From the NCBI GenBank assembly GCA_963669155.1, contig OZ022596.1, positions 4,985,304 to 5,049,303 of the forward strand: a stretch of DNA of 64,000 bases, given 5' to 3'. The position numbers were made by a program, and so were the translations under genes. This DNA comes from Arbacia lixula. Its lineage: Eukaryota > Echinodermata > Echinoidea > Arbacioida > Arbaciidae. Positions 49,901-62,900 of this stretch are shown in pieces. The stretch's first letter is position 1, and the number at the start of each line of letters is the position of its first letter. The notes beneath the pieces are model-generated. The model did no database searches, was not told the origin of the DNA, and saw nothing but the letters and a program-made list of their open reading frames with translations.

Positions 49901-52900
49901 TCGAAAACAAAACAAAAACAGAATCGTAGAATCATACTGCACACAAGACAACGCACAAAATCAAAATTGTAAAATGTCATAATTTCTTATCCTTTGACGG
50001 ATTTCAGTCAAACCTTCACTAATATCTGGCTTTAATTTGTCTTAACATCAAGATGGACTTCCCTTTTACGGCTACCTAAAAACCTCCTCAAGAGGGCACG
50101 TGTGTTGGCTGGCGAAGGAGGGGATTCCCCCCCCCCCCCCAACACATCCCCCCCCCCCTCACCACAACCACCATCACCCCATTCCTTCCATGTAATATTC
50201 TAAGCTAAATGTGTTCTAAAAAGTGTTCTAAGCTAAATGGACAATTTAAATGAAATATGTATATCCGTTTGCAAGCGTACGAAACAAGCGATTAGGTTAA
50301 ATGAATCAGTTTAATAAGTACGAAAAAAATTCTTTGCCGTGTGTTTTCGACATGAGAGACACTTTATCGTTTTTAGACACATGCTGTCGTATCAAGAGAC
50401 GTAGTTTTTTTCGGCACAAGATGTATTTTATATGAGCGGGGGAAATCAATATAACCCCTAAAAAAATTATTTAAAAAAATCAGTTATATAGCCTGACCTC
50501 CGGTGTGTAGAGTGTTTCTATATCAAATATTCAATAAAGGGGTCTAGCTGAAGTAGACTAATTCATTTTAATTTTTTCTTTCATTTAATTTCTGAAAAAG
50601 AGGATGATGATAGAATAATTAGTTTTAGATCATTAGACTTAAATTTCTAGGTTGGATAAAAAAAATGTTCAACAACCTGGAACCAAGGCTAAGCAAGTTA
50701 TGTATTGTTTTAATTTCCTACACGGTACGCACCTGTTGATAGAGTCACACTAGATGTTTCTTCGCCCTCAATGCCTGATACCTCGCATTGATATTGACCG
50801 GAATCCTCAATCCCAACATTGGTGATCTCTAAACGACTAGTAGAGCGACTACGATCGATGACAAGGTGATATCGGTCTTCGGAAGACATTTCGTTGCACC
50901 TGGTACCACAGTAGATGATCTCCACACTGCCGTGATACCATACGACTGCGTAGGCGGCGTTAGATGGAAGCGTAGAGTTACACGTCATAATGGCCGGACC
51001 CCCCACGTAGGCTACCACGTCGCCTTCTGTGATAACATCAAACGCCCATGACGTCACAACTATACCCGTGCAAGAAAACAAAAATCGAAGTATTTACTTT
51101 GCATGTAGAGCCCACACATAAATATGAATATATGTCTTGTTTCCAAGATGCTAACTTTAATTGTTGCCCATATGTGTTATACATAGACAGGGTGTACCTT
51201 TTGCAGGTTAAAAAAAAAATGTGCACAAAAGGCAAAAATGGAAGAAGATGGGGTATGTTAAAGACAGCCAGTCCCTTTTTCAGATCACCACAAAACCGTC
51301 GAAACATTGGCAAAACATATAGAGAAGTGTTAGCAAGCTCTATATTCACAATTTGAAACTGATACGTAGTGTAAAATTCAAATAATGCACGTAAACAACG
51401 TCTGATTGATAGTCTTTACCCCAGGCTCTTAGCAGCTTGTGTTGAAACATGTGCTTTATTGATTAATCTGTTAATTAAATTATAAAACGCATTATGAAAA
51501 AAAATTGTTCTTCAGAAGGAATCATCTCCAAAGTTTGGTAGTTACTCATAAAATTAGAATTTCACACACGCATAATAACCACATAGATACTATAACAAAG
51601 ACTAATACTTTTTTCGTGGTACGAAAAAAGTCGGTTTGAAATTTAACGGCTGAAATTTTTTACATATACAGAAAGCTTTAACATGCTATATTCTTAGAAA
51701 TGGTCTTGAATCACACTTTCTTCAATTTACGATCGTGACAGATGATTTCAAATTTTAAGCTTGCAAAAGGGACTGACAATCTTTAACGTCCCTCCCGATA
51801 ATAAAACAGGAAACTGATTTTTTTTGTGTGAAATGATAGCAATCAGTAGATTTTGAGGAGGTTTTGGGCGGATCGTCCTAAACCTATAGCGTAGAGACCG
51901 GAAACCACTGAGCGCTATGGCGCGCACCAGTCCACTCCACGGTGCATGCATTCAATGGAGTAATGCCCGCATCGCACGCTGACAGATACAATACGATTAG
52001 GAATATAGACTATGCTCGCTGCGTTTCAAACGTAAACAAGAGTAGTTTTCCACTTATGTAGAATATGTTCGTGCAGTTTTAGCTGAGATTTTATACACAT
52101 TTTTGTTATGGCATACTAATTACTCCTGCCGAGGTTCGTGACTCTTGCAAATGGAACACCCTGTTTTTAGATATAAATCATTCTTGAACAATGATGTTCA
52201 TGTGGCGATGAGGTAAGCCTACAGTCCTTAAAGCAGAAACATTTTTTTTTCATGCAGGTATGTGTGTAAAAACATGCCTCTCATGATGTATCAAATGCAC
52301 AGGTAAACGGATGCATATCTTTTTGAGAAAAATGCACATTTTCGAGAAAACCATTGTACATAATAAAACGGGAAAGCACTTCACACGTGACGTCACAAAA
52401 TAAAAAGATCACAATTTTCTTATCCTTGACGGATTTTCATTAAACTTTCACTAATATGTTTCTTTCATGTATCTGCTCTTATTGAAATCAACTTAATTTG
52501 ACGGTGAACTATCTCTTTAGTACATTTAGGTGAAATTGCTCGACCTGTACTACGCCATTGTTTTGGGTACTGCGATTGAATGGACAAATAGGAAATGTGA
52601 TATGTGTAGCATATAAGCCATTTTGCAATATGCGCATGAGCAGATTATTGCTGCTAGAATATGACCTCCGGTCAATGGCACTACTCACAGTAAAAATTTG
52701 ATATTCATTGGATAGTCGACTATATTTCAACGTATTATTATGCAGAAATGGCAACAACTATTCAGCGTTGAGAAGGTAGTGAAAGAACACTCCACCATGT
52801 GCACCTGTTTGTATTGTTGTTCCGGGCACTAAGTAAAATGTGTTTACATCCATCATTCAACACAGCTTCATGAACACGTATGGCTCAGTAAGCAGTCTTG

Positions 52901-55900
52901 TAGTATTTATTCGGTGGATTATCCGACCAAGGTGTAATCACGAACTGGTCAAAGTAAAGCAATATTTCAAGAGTTACATCGGCCTGCCATGTCTATATTA
53001 GTCTACATTATATGACACCTAGATAGATCCCTGTCGTTTGTTTCTTTGAGATCGATCATTCAGTCCATTCACAATGACGTCATCAACCGTGCAATTTTGG
53101 ATCCATTCATCGTGCAGTTTTGGATCCATGCTATATTGTCCATTGTCCGCTCACCGAGCCCACCAGTACTCGTGTGTATTGTGTGTGGGAACCGCGACCG
53201 CTCAGCAGATGTACTTGTGCATATGCATATCGAGCTAATTTGCCTATAAGTTATTATCTAAAACAAATAATGATTTTTTTTTTCATTCGTGCAACAGTCA
53301 GGAGAGTACGCTTCGTCGAATGGATCATTTCATATTTCACCTCATGAAATATTCTGTCCATTGCCCTCATAAACATTCATTATTTGCATATTCATATACT
53401 CTCCTGACCGTACTGCACAGCGGCCAGCGGCGCAGGCCTCACATTACCGCGGACAATCACTGACAGTTCGGAGCGGAAAACCGCGATGTTTGCTGATTGC
53501 TGGCTGATAACATAGAGGTTACGGGGACCGCGGAGGTGTTGGACCATGGACCTATCATGGATGGACTGCGCTCGGATTGACTTCCTTTTATCTATGAGGT
53601 CCGCCGCCTCATAAAAATCCAAGACATTCAGGTGTTTTAAACAACTAGCTGTATTTCTAATTAGGTAGTGCCTTCCTCTGAATAACAAAAGAAAATCTGT
53701 TTTGAGAAGTATGCCAACCGTTCAGCCTTCGCTGGGAGCTCGTTGCTGATCTTTTTACACACACTGTGAATTAGTTTTGGGGTAAGCGAAGGGAAACTTT
53801 GAAAAAATTATAGAAAGAATTTGGTCCGTAACTTTTTCGGACACCTCCGCACACGAAATTGAGGTTGTTTCCATGAAAGATGAAACACTCAATAAACGAT
53901 TTACAAGATATTTTTAAGGAAATATGATTCGGAAATGTGTGATATGGAGGCATTTCTCTGGCATGTTTTCTACAGTATTCTCATTTTATCACAAAAACGA
54001 AGCAACAATATAATCTGAAATTCACAGAATCGTATCTTTATAACATGTAATACTACTGCACATGCACTTCAGTTCATGTAGTGGTTCTGAAATCTTCTGC
54101 GCATACAGAATATATATTCCTCAAAATGCATCCTACATTTTGTCATGCTTGTTTGGCGGCGGATCTCCCTCGATCAAAGAGCCAAACACGTAAAATATTC
54201 CATTGTGACATCAATGCACACGACTGCTGTAGGAATAAATTACACTTCGTGCTGACTCCATTCCTTACACCTCTCTGGTTGGACGAACCGCCCAAAACAA
54301 CTCAAAACCCTTAAAGGTCCCCTGTCATCAAAATATGTGTCGACTTATGTTGATGCAACATAAACATGTACATAACAAAATCGCTAACTGTTCAATGGAA
54401 TGTGTCCTATATTTTAAAATGATTTTTCTTTTTTTTTTCTCAGCACTGATAAGCCCCGCCTCCAAAATATCCTCCAACTCAAGATTCACCCTGTGACATC
54501 ATCAAAGGTAGAAATTAGCAGGATAATAAACAGAATTTATGCACCAATTAAACAATGCAATGACTTCCTCCACCTGCCCACAAGAGCATCACATGTCTTC
54601 ACACAATACCATCTAACAACCTTTCATGTGGGAATAATCTTTCCTTTTGTCAGAAATGTGCTAGCTATGTGATACTATTATAAGCACATTGCAATGTTTA
54701 GTTTGTGCATAAATTATGTCTATTATCCTGATAGTTTCCACCTTTTGCTGATGTCACAGGGGGATTCTTGAGTTGGAGAATATTTTGGAGCCGTGATTTA
54801 TCAGTGCTGAGAAAAAATATAGAAAAATTATTTGAAAATATAGGACAAGTATTTCCATTATAACAGTTAGTGATTTTGTTATATACATATTAAGTTGCAT
54901 CAACAGAAGTCAACATATATTTTGATGACAGGGGCCCTTTAAGATTTCTGTAATTAAACTTAAAGGTCCCCTGTAATCAAAATGTATGTTGACGTCTGTT
55001 GATGCAGCTTAACATGTATTTAACAAAATCACTAACTGTTCAATGGAATTATGTGTCCTATATTTTAAAAAAATTTTTTCTATATTTTTCTCAGCACTGA
55101 TAAGCCCCGCCTCCAAAAATTTCCTCCAACTCAAGATTCTTGTTGTGACGTCATCAAAGTTAAAAATTAGCAGGATAATAGAAAGAATTATGCACAAATT
55201 ACACATTGCAATGACTACCCCCACCTGCCCACAAGAGCATCACATGTCTTCACACAATACAACCTAACAACCTTTCATGTGGGAATAATCCTTTTCTTAT
55301 GTCAGAAATGTGCTAGCTATGCCAAGGGGGAAAATGCATTGTATAAACATGCGATGACATTATAAACACTTGCAGGTAGTCATTGCAATATTTATACCCC
55401 TTTCCCGCTGAAGAAAATCTTCCCCGGGGGCACCTGGGGGCACCCGGGGAACCCTGCAGTGTGAAAGGTCTCTCGGTTGAAACCTAGGGGAAGCCTAGGT
55501 GAAACACCGATGAAATTTTGGGCAATTGTTACCCGAGAAGCGTCCTGGGTGAACACCGATAGTTCAACGGGAGATCACCCGGTGGTTCACCGAGAGCGCC
55601 CAGCGTGAAAGGTCGTCTCGGTGAAACACCGGGGAAAATATGCAGATTATGTCAAAGGTCATGTTTTGTTTCCTGTCATGCACACGTTTTCAGCTAGCTA
55701 GCGTGCACTCGACCTCCCAAATCCACACGTACAGGTACAGGTAATTCGAACAGTCCTTGATTCCAAAGCATCAGTGATACAATGATAGCAAATTCCATTC
55801 TTCCTTTCCTTTTTGTGCACAATAATGACCTGCAAATATTGCGAATTTCAACACTGAGCAATAAAATCTGCGAGATACGAAGTTGTACGAGTACGCCGAA

Positions 55901-56857
55901 CCATCAATACGTACCACTGCACTAGCTGCATGCTTATATGCACGTTCAAATTAGCGCGCGAAATATCGCGCCATTATTACACACACTTCCGCTGGGATCA
56001 CCCACGTTGCGAGCAGAAAACCCGTCTAGGGGAAAGTTTCACCGAGAGCGGTGTGAAACGACGGCACTGAAACTTTCACCGAGAGGTTCCCCGGTGAATT
56101 CACCGGGGAACCTCTCGGTGGTTCACCGAGACGGGCAGCGGGAAAGGGGTATTAGTTTGTGCATAAATTATGTCTATTATCTTGCTAATTTATACCTGTG
56201 ATGATGTCACAACAAGAATCTTGAGTTGGAGGATATTTTTGGAGGCGGGGCTTATCAGTGCTGAGAAAAAATATAGAAAAAATATTTTAAAATAAATGAC
56301 ACATATTTCCATTATGCCGTTACTGATTTTGTGATATGCATATTAAGTTGAATCAACATAAGTCAACATGCATTTTGATTGCAGGGACCCTTTAACGTTA
56401 GCTTCCAGTTGTAATATCGTGAGAAAAGTTCTTGAACATGTTAAACAGTATTTTGTCCATTTTCCATATTTTTTTGGCAATTTCGTTTTGCCTTACAAAG
56501 GGCTACCTTGTCTTCACACACAGACAACTAAATCTAATAAAAGTCTTGTGTAAGTGTTATTAAACAAATATTAATCTTTCCTCTTTCTACTCTTTATTTT
56601 CATTTCTTCACTCCATAGATAGGCCAAACATCCGGACAGCCTCCAACCACATGGTGTACCGATAGTTGTATTTTTTTAAACGTGTTTAGTAATCTACAAT
56701 TCTGCAGCGTAATACATGTTACAGATAATTCCATATCAACTGTTAAGGAAATCAATGGAAAAACTCTTTTAGAAAAGGCTTTTATTGAAAGCCTATGGCC
56801 GAAGTATTAAGTGATATAATCAATCTCCAGTGCTTTTTATCATGATTTATTTTGTAA

Positions 56858-56901
<44 letters not shown>

Positions 56902-59900
56902 GCCTAGGTACTAGGCTGTTATGTGCATAAGGACACAACCCAGTCTGTCAACAACTATGTCTGGTAAAACAAACTACGCCCTAATGATGTCATAGCTCCT
57001 CTGGCGGAGGAGGAGCGAGGATAGGATTGGGGCGTGGGGATAACATGGGTATGACACCGTTTTGTTATTTGATGGTTCAACGACGTGTGATTATGCAATG
57101 TAACATGCAACTAGGTATCAATTATGTTAGCAGGTTGTTACGTTAAACGTAGAAAAAAAAACAAAGTTTATGACCTTTTGGCACAGAACAAGGAATCCAC
57201 AACTTCGAAGAAATTAACATTCATGTAGATAATGTACCAACCGAAAAAGAAACCCAATTTAAGTATTAAGGCGTAATATCAGATGAACCCGTAACCTATG
57301 AAAACTACAAGTATAATTGCCAGTAAGATATCGAGGAAGATTGGTTATTTAAGAAGATAAACCAAACCACATATTCCAAACGACATGTTAAAATAATTTA
57401 ATGCTCTCATAAAGCACCAATTCGACTATTGTGACAAAGTCTGGTCCAATTGTTCTAAAAGTCTACTAAACAAGTTAACATTACTACACAATAGAATGGC
57501 ATGAATGATACTAGGAGCTCACCGAAGAACACAGATTCATGACCCTTTTACCACCTTGAAATGGCAAGACATTGAATGAAGATGATATATTCACCGAATG
57601 TGACAGATATATAAATATATACATGAAATAGCCCCCACTTCTTACGTCAACGCTTTACAAAACCAAACCATGTAATTGGAACAAGGTCAAAGACAAATGC
57701 CCCCCCCCCCTCCTGAAACCAGTATCCCTATAGTTAACATGGTAAACGTACCTTCCAGTAAAGGCACAAGAGAATGGAATAACTTGAGACTTGATCAACG
57801 GCAAGCTAAACCCATGCATGCATTTAGGACTTCCTTAAAGAGAGAACTGTCCGATTCTTTGTAATGCACATTATATTATACAACCGTCAATCTTTCGTTC
57901 TGAATGTGCGTATTCATCATGTGTGCTGAATTCGCTGTAGATGGTGTGTTGTATATTGTATATTAAACTGGTCACAATCATCAACATGCGATTATTTGAC
58001 TATTATGTAAAGAAAACAATAATATTAAGCCTGTTATTAATCACAGCTTCATAGGGTTTCATTGCATATGTGTCCCTCGTGCCTCTGTCAATCTCACACT
58101 CTCTCCTTTTCCCCCTCTCTCTTTCTCTCCCTCTCCCATTCACTGTATCAGTTAATTTATATATAAACCCGTCTCCCTTTTACCTTCTTGACCTCACTCT
58201 CTCCCACTGTCTCTCCCAATTTCAAGGAGCTTGATAACTCGTGTCGCTCATTCCTTTTTTCTCTTGTTCGTAAAACTTGGTTCACATATATGCCAAATAG
58301 GCCAAACATCATAACTAATCACGTGCAATTGATTGATATTCTTCCTCATCTATAACTTCATTCATTCAAATTGAAAGTTATAAGTTTTCAAAGTTATTCT
58401 GATTAAATGTCATTGTTTGAAATACGTATGATAACACTTGAAATTATAATTGAGCTTTGTACATTTTGGGGCTTCTCTGATTACCTACTCGTTTTATGAT
58501 TTTGCAATATGCCTTTTATTATGTTATATCTCTATTTTAAAAGGTTTGTAATGCTTTAGCATTGGGCTAAAATCTCCTTTACATGATATGAAGTTGTTGA
58601 TGTTACTTTTGATTTTACTGTGTTACGTCTTGTCCATTGAATTTGTTAAAAAAAAATGATATGTTTTGTCTTGATGTTTTGTTATTGTTACGTATTGTAA
58701 TGAATTTTTTTTTTATCCATGAGGACCCTAAGTGATAGCAATTTTATATCTGAAGATGCCACACTTCCTAAATCAATCTGGGAATGAATAATAAATGAAT
58801 AAATAACATACACGACACGGGGCCAAGATCTCAAACGAACGTCAACGCGTCAAAGATGAGATTCATGGTATCAACAGAAATATTTTTTGCGACACAGATT
58901 TCAGGGCATCTATATAGTGTGCTGGAAGCAAATGCATTTCATTAACATTAAAATTCTGTATTTACGTGCGCACCTACATTCACTTTAAATAGGAACGTAT
59001 TTAGTGTATGTGAAGCACCCTTCGGTGACGTGAAATTAAAAGGTTTTTTTCGTAGTGGTATTTCCGCGTTTAAAGGAATAGTTCACCCTGATATTAAGTT
59101 GGTTTTAATAAAAGCTGAAACGTGAAAGCAACATATTATTCAACTTTTCATGAAAATCCTTCAAAGGATAAGGAAGGTATAATCTTTAAAAACTATGATT
59201 TTGTGACGTCACGTTTGAGGTGCCCTCCCATATGTTGTGTACGTTTTTGTTTAATGTCAATTTCCTCAAAAGGATATGAATCATTTTACCTGTGAATTTA
59301 ATACATCATTAAAAACACTTTTTTTCACAGTAAGTCTCTACGAAAAAATATGATTCCTTTATAAAAAGAGCAATTTATGAAATCAAAGAGCACAGAACAT
59401 TTTGGGAAGCACCTCGTACGTGACGTCAAACAATTTGAATTTCAAAAGATCATAACTCGCTTATCATTCGACAGATTTTCGTTTAGCCTTTACTGATAAT
59501 TTGCTTTCATCGTGTTCATATTTCTGCTTTTATTGAAAACAAATTAACTTCGGGGTCAACTATCCCTTTACATTTCTCACGTGTCTCACACGTTTGATTT
59601 CTCTTTTGTGACATGATTCCTGCGTTTCAAAATTAAAACTTTCATTTGATTCACATATATTCTCCACTCCATATATTTTTCTGTCTTTTCTCACTCGCTC
59701 TTGGAAAACCTATCTTCTGAGTTATTCCAGAAGTAAGCTAACATCTCCGAAAGAAAATTTATTACTTATTACTTATACTGCGCTTTTCCCACAAGGCCCA
59801 AGGCGCTTACAATTAACTAAATAGAATTACATAATCTGAAACTACGTACTACAAAAGAGATGGGTTTTTAATGCCTTTCTGAAAATTGATAGTGATGGAG

Positions 59901-62900
59901 ACTGTCTAATTGTAAGTGCCAAATCATTCCAGTATTTTGAAGCTGACACAGTGGAAGTTCTATCGCCGGCTAATGTACGAGTTTTTGGATATGTCAGACG
60001 AAGAGTATCACTGGCCGACCTAAGTGCTCTTGCTGTTTACTTTCACTCTTTTTGTTCTCTATTTGTATTAATTGCTTTCTTACTCTCTCTCCAAGCAGGT
60101 CTTTTCTGAGCTAACCTTTTCGAAAGAATATTCTATTTTCATCCGCTCTACTCTATCGTGTGTTTTTTTCTCATTCGCTTCTTGAACATGTATTTCCAGA
60201 GCTATCCCAAAAGTAATAAGCAAACAGCTATTTTCAGAGAGAACCTCTCTGAAAAAATTCACTACTCTCATTCTCTCTACTCTATTTTCTATTTTTTTTT
60301 TCTATAATCTCATTCGAGTGTACTCTGAGCAGATCTTTTCAGATCATTTCCAAAATGAATGAGATGAATGAGATAATAGAAAAAAAAATAAAAAAAAATA
60401 GAAAATAGAGTAGAGAGAATGAGAGTAGTGAATTTTTTCAGAGAGGTTCTCTCTGAAAATAGCTGTTTGCTTATTACTTTTGGGATAGCTCTGGAAATAC
60501 ATGTTCAAGAAGCGAATGAGAAAAAACAGCTCTTTTCCTAGCTAACTTCTCCGAGAAAATACTATCATTCTCTCTATTCTATTTTCTATATCTGTTTTTT
60601 TTTTCTCATTCCAGTGCTCTCCGAACATTTTTTTCCAGGACTATACCAAAAGGAATGAGCTTACAGCTTTTTTTCAGAGATAACCTCTCCGAAATAAAAC
60701 CCTGACTCTCACCTTGTCTACTCCACTCCCATTCTCTCTACTCTATTTTCTTTTTTTTTTGTCTCTTTTCTTTATTTTCTCATATTAGTGGTCTCTTAGC
60801 AGCTTTGTTAAGAGGTATACCGGAGGAATACCCAAAAACCCCTTTAAAGGGATAGGTCACCCTGAAATATTTAGTTTCAATTCACGGAGACACGTGAAAG
60901 AAACATAATTATTGAAGGTTTGACGAAAATCGGCAAAAGGAAAATAAAGTTATTTGATTTTAAAGTTTTGAAATTGTGACGTCACGTGCGAGGTGGTCTC
61001 CGATATATTATTATATTTGGGGGAACAATGTCAATTTTCTCAAAAAGATATTTACCATTTCACTTCTGCGTTTGATATATCATGTCACATACGTTTTTAT
61101 ACACGTATCGCTATGGAAAGAATGTATTCCTTTATCAAAGAACATAAAAAAGCAATCTATGGGGGGGGGGGGAAGAGAAATACACAACATATGGGAGAGC
61201 ACCTCACACGTGCCGTCACAAAATCAAAACTTTAAAATCAAAATGTTTTGATCTTTGTATATACTACATGTATATGTGCATTTTTTATGCGAAATAAGGA
61301 CAGAAATAGAAATACTTTCTTTTCGTCTGGCCGTTTTTTTAAACCTTTACTGATTTGTGTCTTTCAGGTGTCTCCTTTTATTGAAATCAAAATAATTTTA
61401 GCGTAAGACATCCCTTTATGGACTTCCACATGGCGTACTTTAAAAGTCGTGTAAATGTGCCACCATGCAACAAGATCCTTTCTTCGAAGAGCCTATCATT
61501 CTTACTACATATTTGCACAAGTAAACTCTTTAAATGCCATGTGTCCATACCTTCACAAGTTATGCACATAAATCACATAGACCAACATCTTATCTGACAC
61601 AGGAAAGGTTAACCAGGGATGTGTTATGGAAGGATAGGGAGAAACTTTCTTTCTTTGAACCCATATGCCAAGCCGTTGAAAGGTCGAGCCCTTGGGAAAT
61701 GTGACCAGAAAGTCAAGGACATTGCATATAAGCAACTTGTGCGACCGCAGCTGGAATATGCCTCAAGTGCATGGAATCCACACACACAGAAAGAGATCAA
61801 ACTCATAGAGGGCATACAGAGACAAGCTGCCAGATTCGTCCTACATGATTACAGAAGAGAATCTAGTGTCACCACCATGCTGTCATCTCTTGGCTGGGAC
61901 ACACTTCAACACCGCCGCTTGCTCAATCAATGCGAGATGCTCTTCAAAATACACCACAATCTTGTTCAGATCTCTCTGCCTCCTGAAATCCGGCTCATCT
62001 CGGGCATCACCAGACCACAACGAGCACAACATCACAGCCACAACCTCCGATTTACTCAACCATTTTGTCGAGTTAACTGCTACATGTACACCATGTTTCC
62101 CAGGGCAGTCCGTGTCTGGAACGCTCTCCCAAGCAACGCTGTCACTGCAACCACCATCCAGGGCTTTAGGGGAGGGGCACTACCCGTCATACAGACTATA
62201 TGGCACCGCCCCTGCCCCTGAAGATGATAACGAGGGACACACCTGCACCACCTGCACACTGCACCCTGCACATTGTACATAGTGCACGGCGAACAACCAC
62301 CATCACTTCACCAGCAGCACATCACCAACAGCACGCACCACAGCACAGCCCTCTCCAGGACAGCGTTCACGCTTTTGGGAGAGTAATTCTTCAAGGTTCA
62401 AGGTTCAAGGTTACGGTGTTCTCAACAGGTGCTGTTCAGGTGCTGAACATGATTGTGCGGCAACGGTTTCTCAGAGAGAACAAAAGAAATGGACAGTCTC
62501 ATTTCGCTTGTCCCGTTCTGTTAATGATATTAATACTTCCATGAGCACAAAAGGTATCAACAAACACAAATAAAGGTTTTCAAGTAAAATATCTCTGCTT
62601 CACGCAAACACACACAAACGCCGTTTATGATAACACACAGCTTAATATATCATTTTGAGGGTGGTTGAATCTCCCAAATGCACAAGTTGTCGGAAAGTGA
62701 AGAAATTTGTCAATTTTGTAATTAATACAAATAGCTTATATGTCAGATTTTTAATGATTCCTCAATACTTTTCGAAACAAAAGCAGAGTATTAGGATCTG
62801 TCATTATCTGCCGTTAACTTCCTTATAGTTTGCAAACGAATTTGTCAAAAACAAAACGTCTACAGACAAATGGGAAATTAAAGAAATTTCTTTTCAAGTT

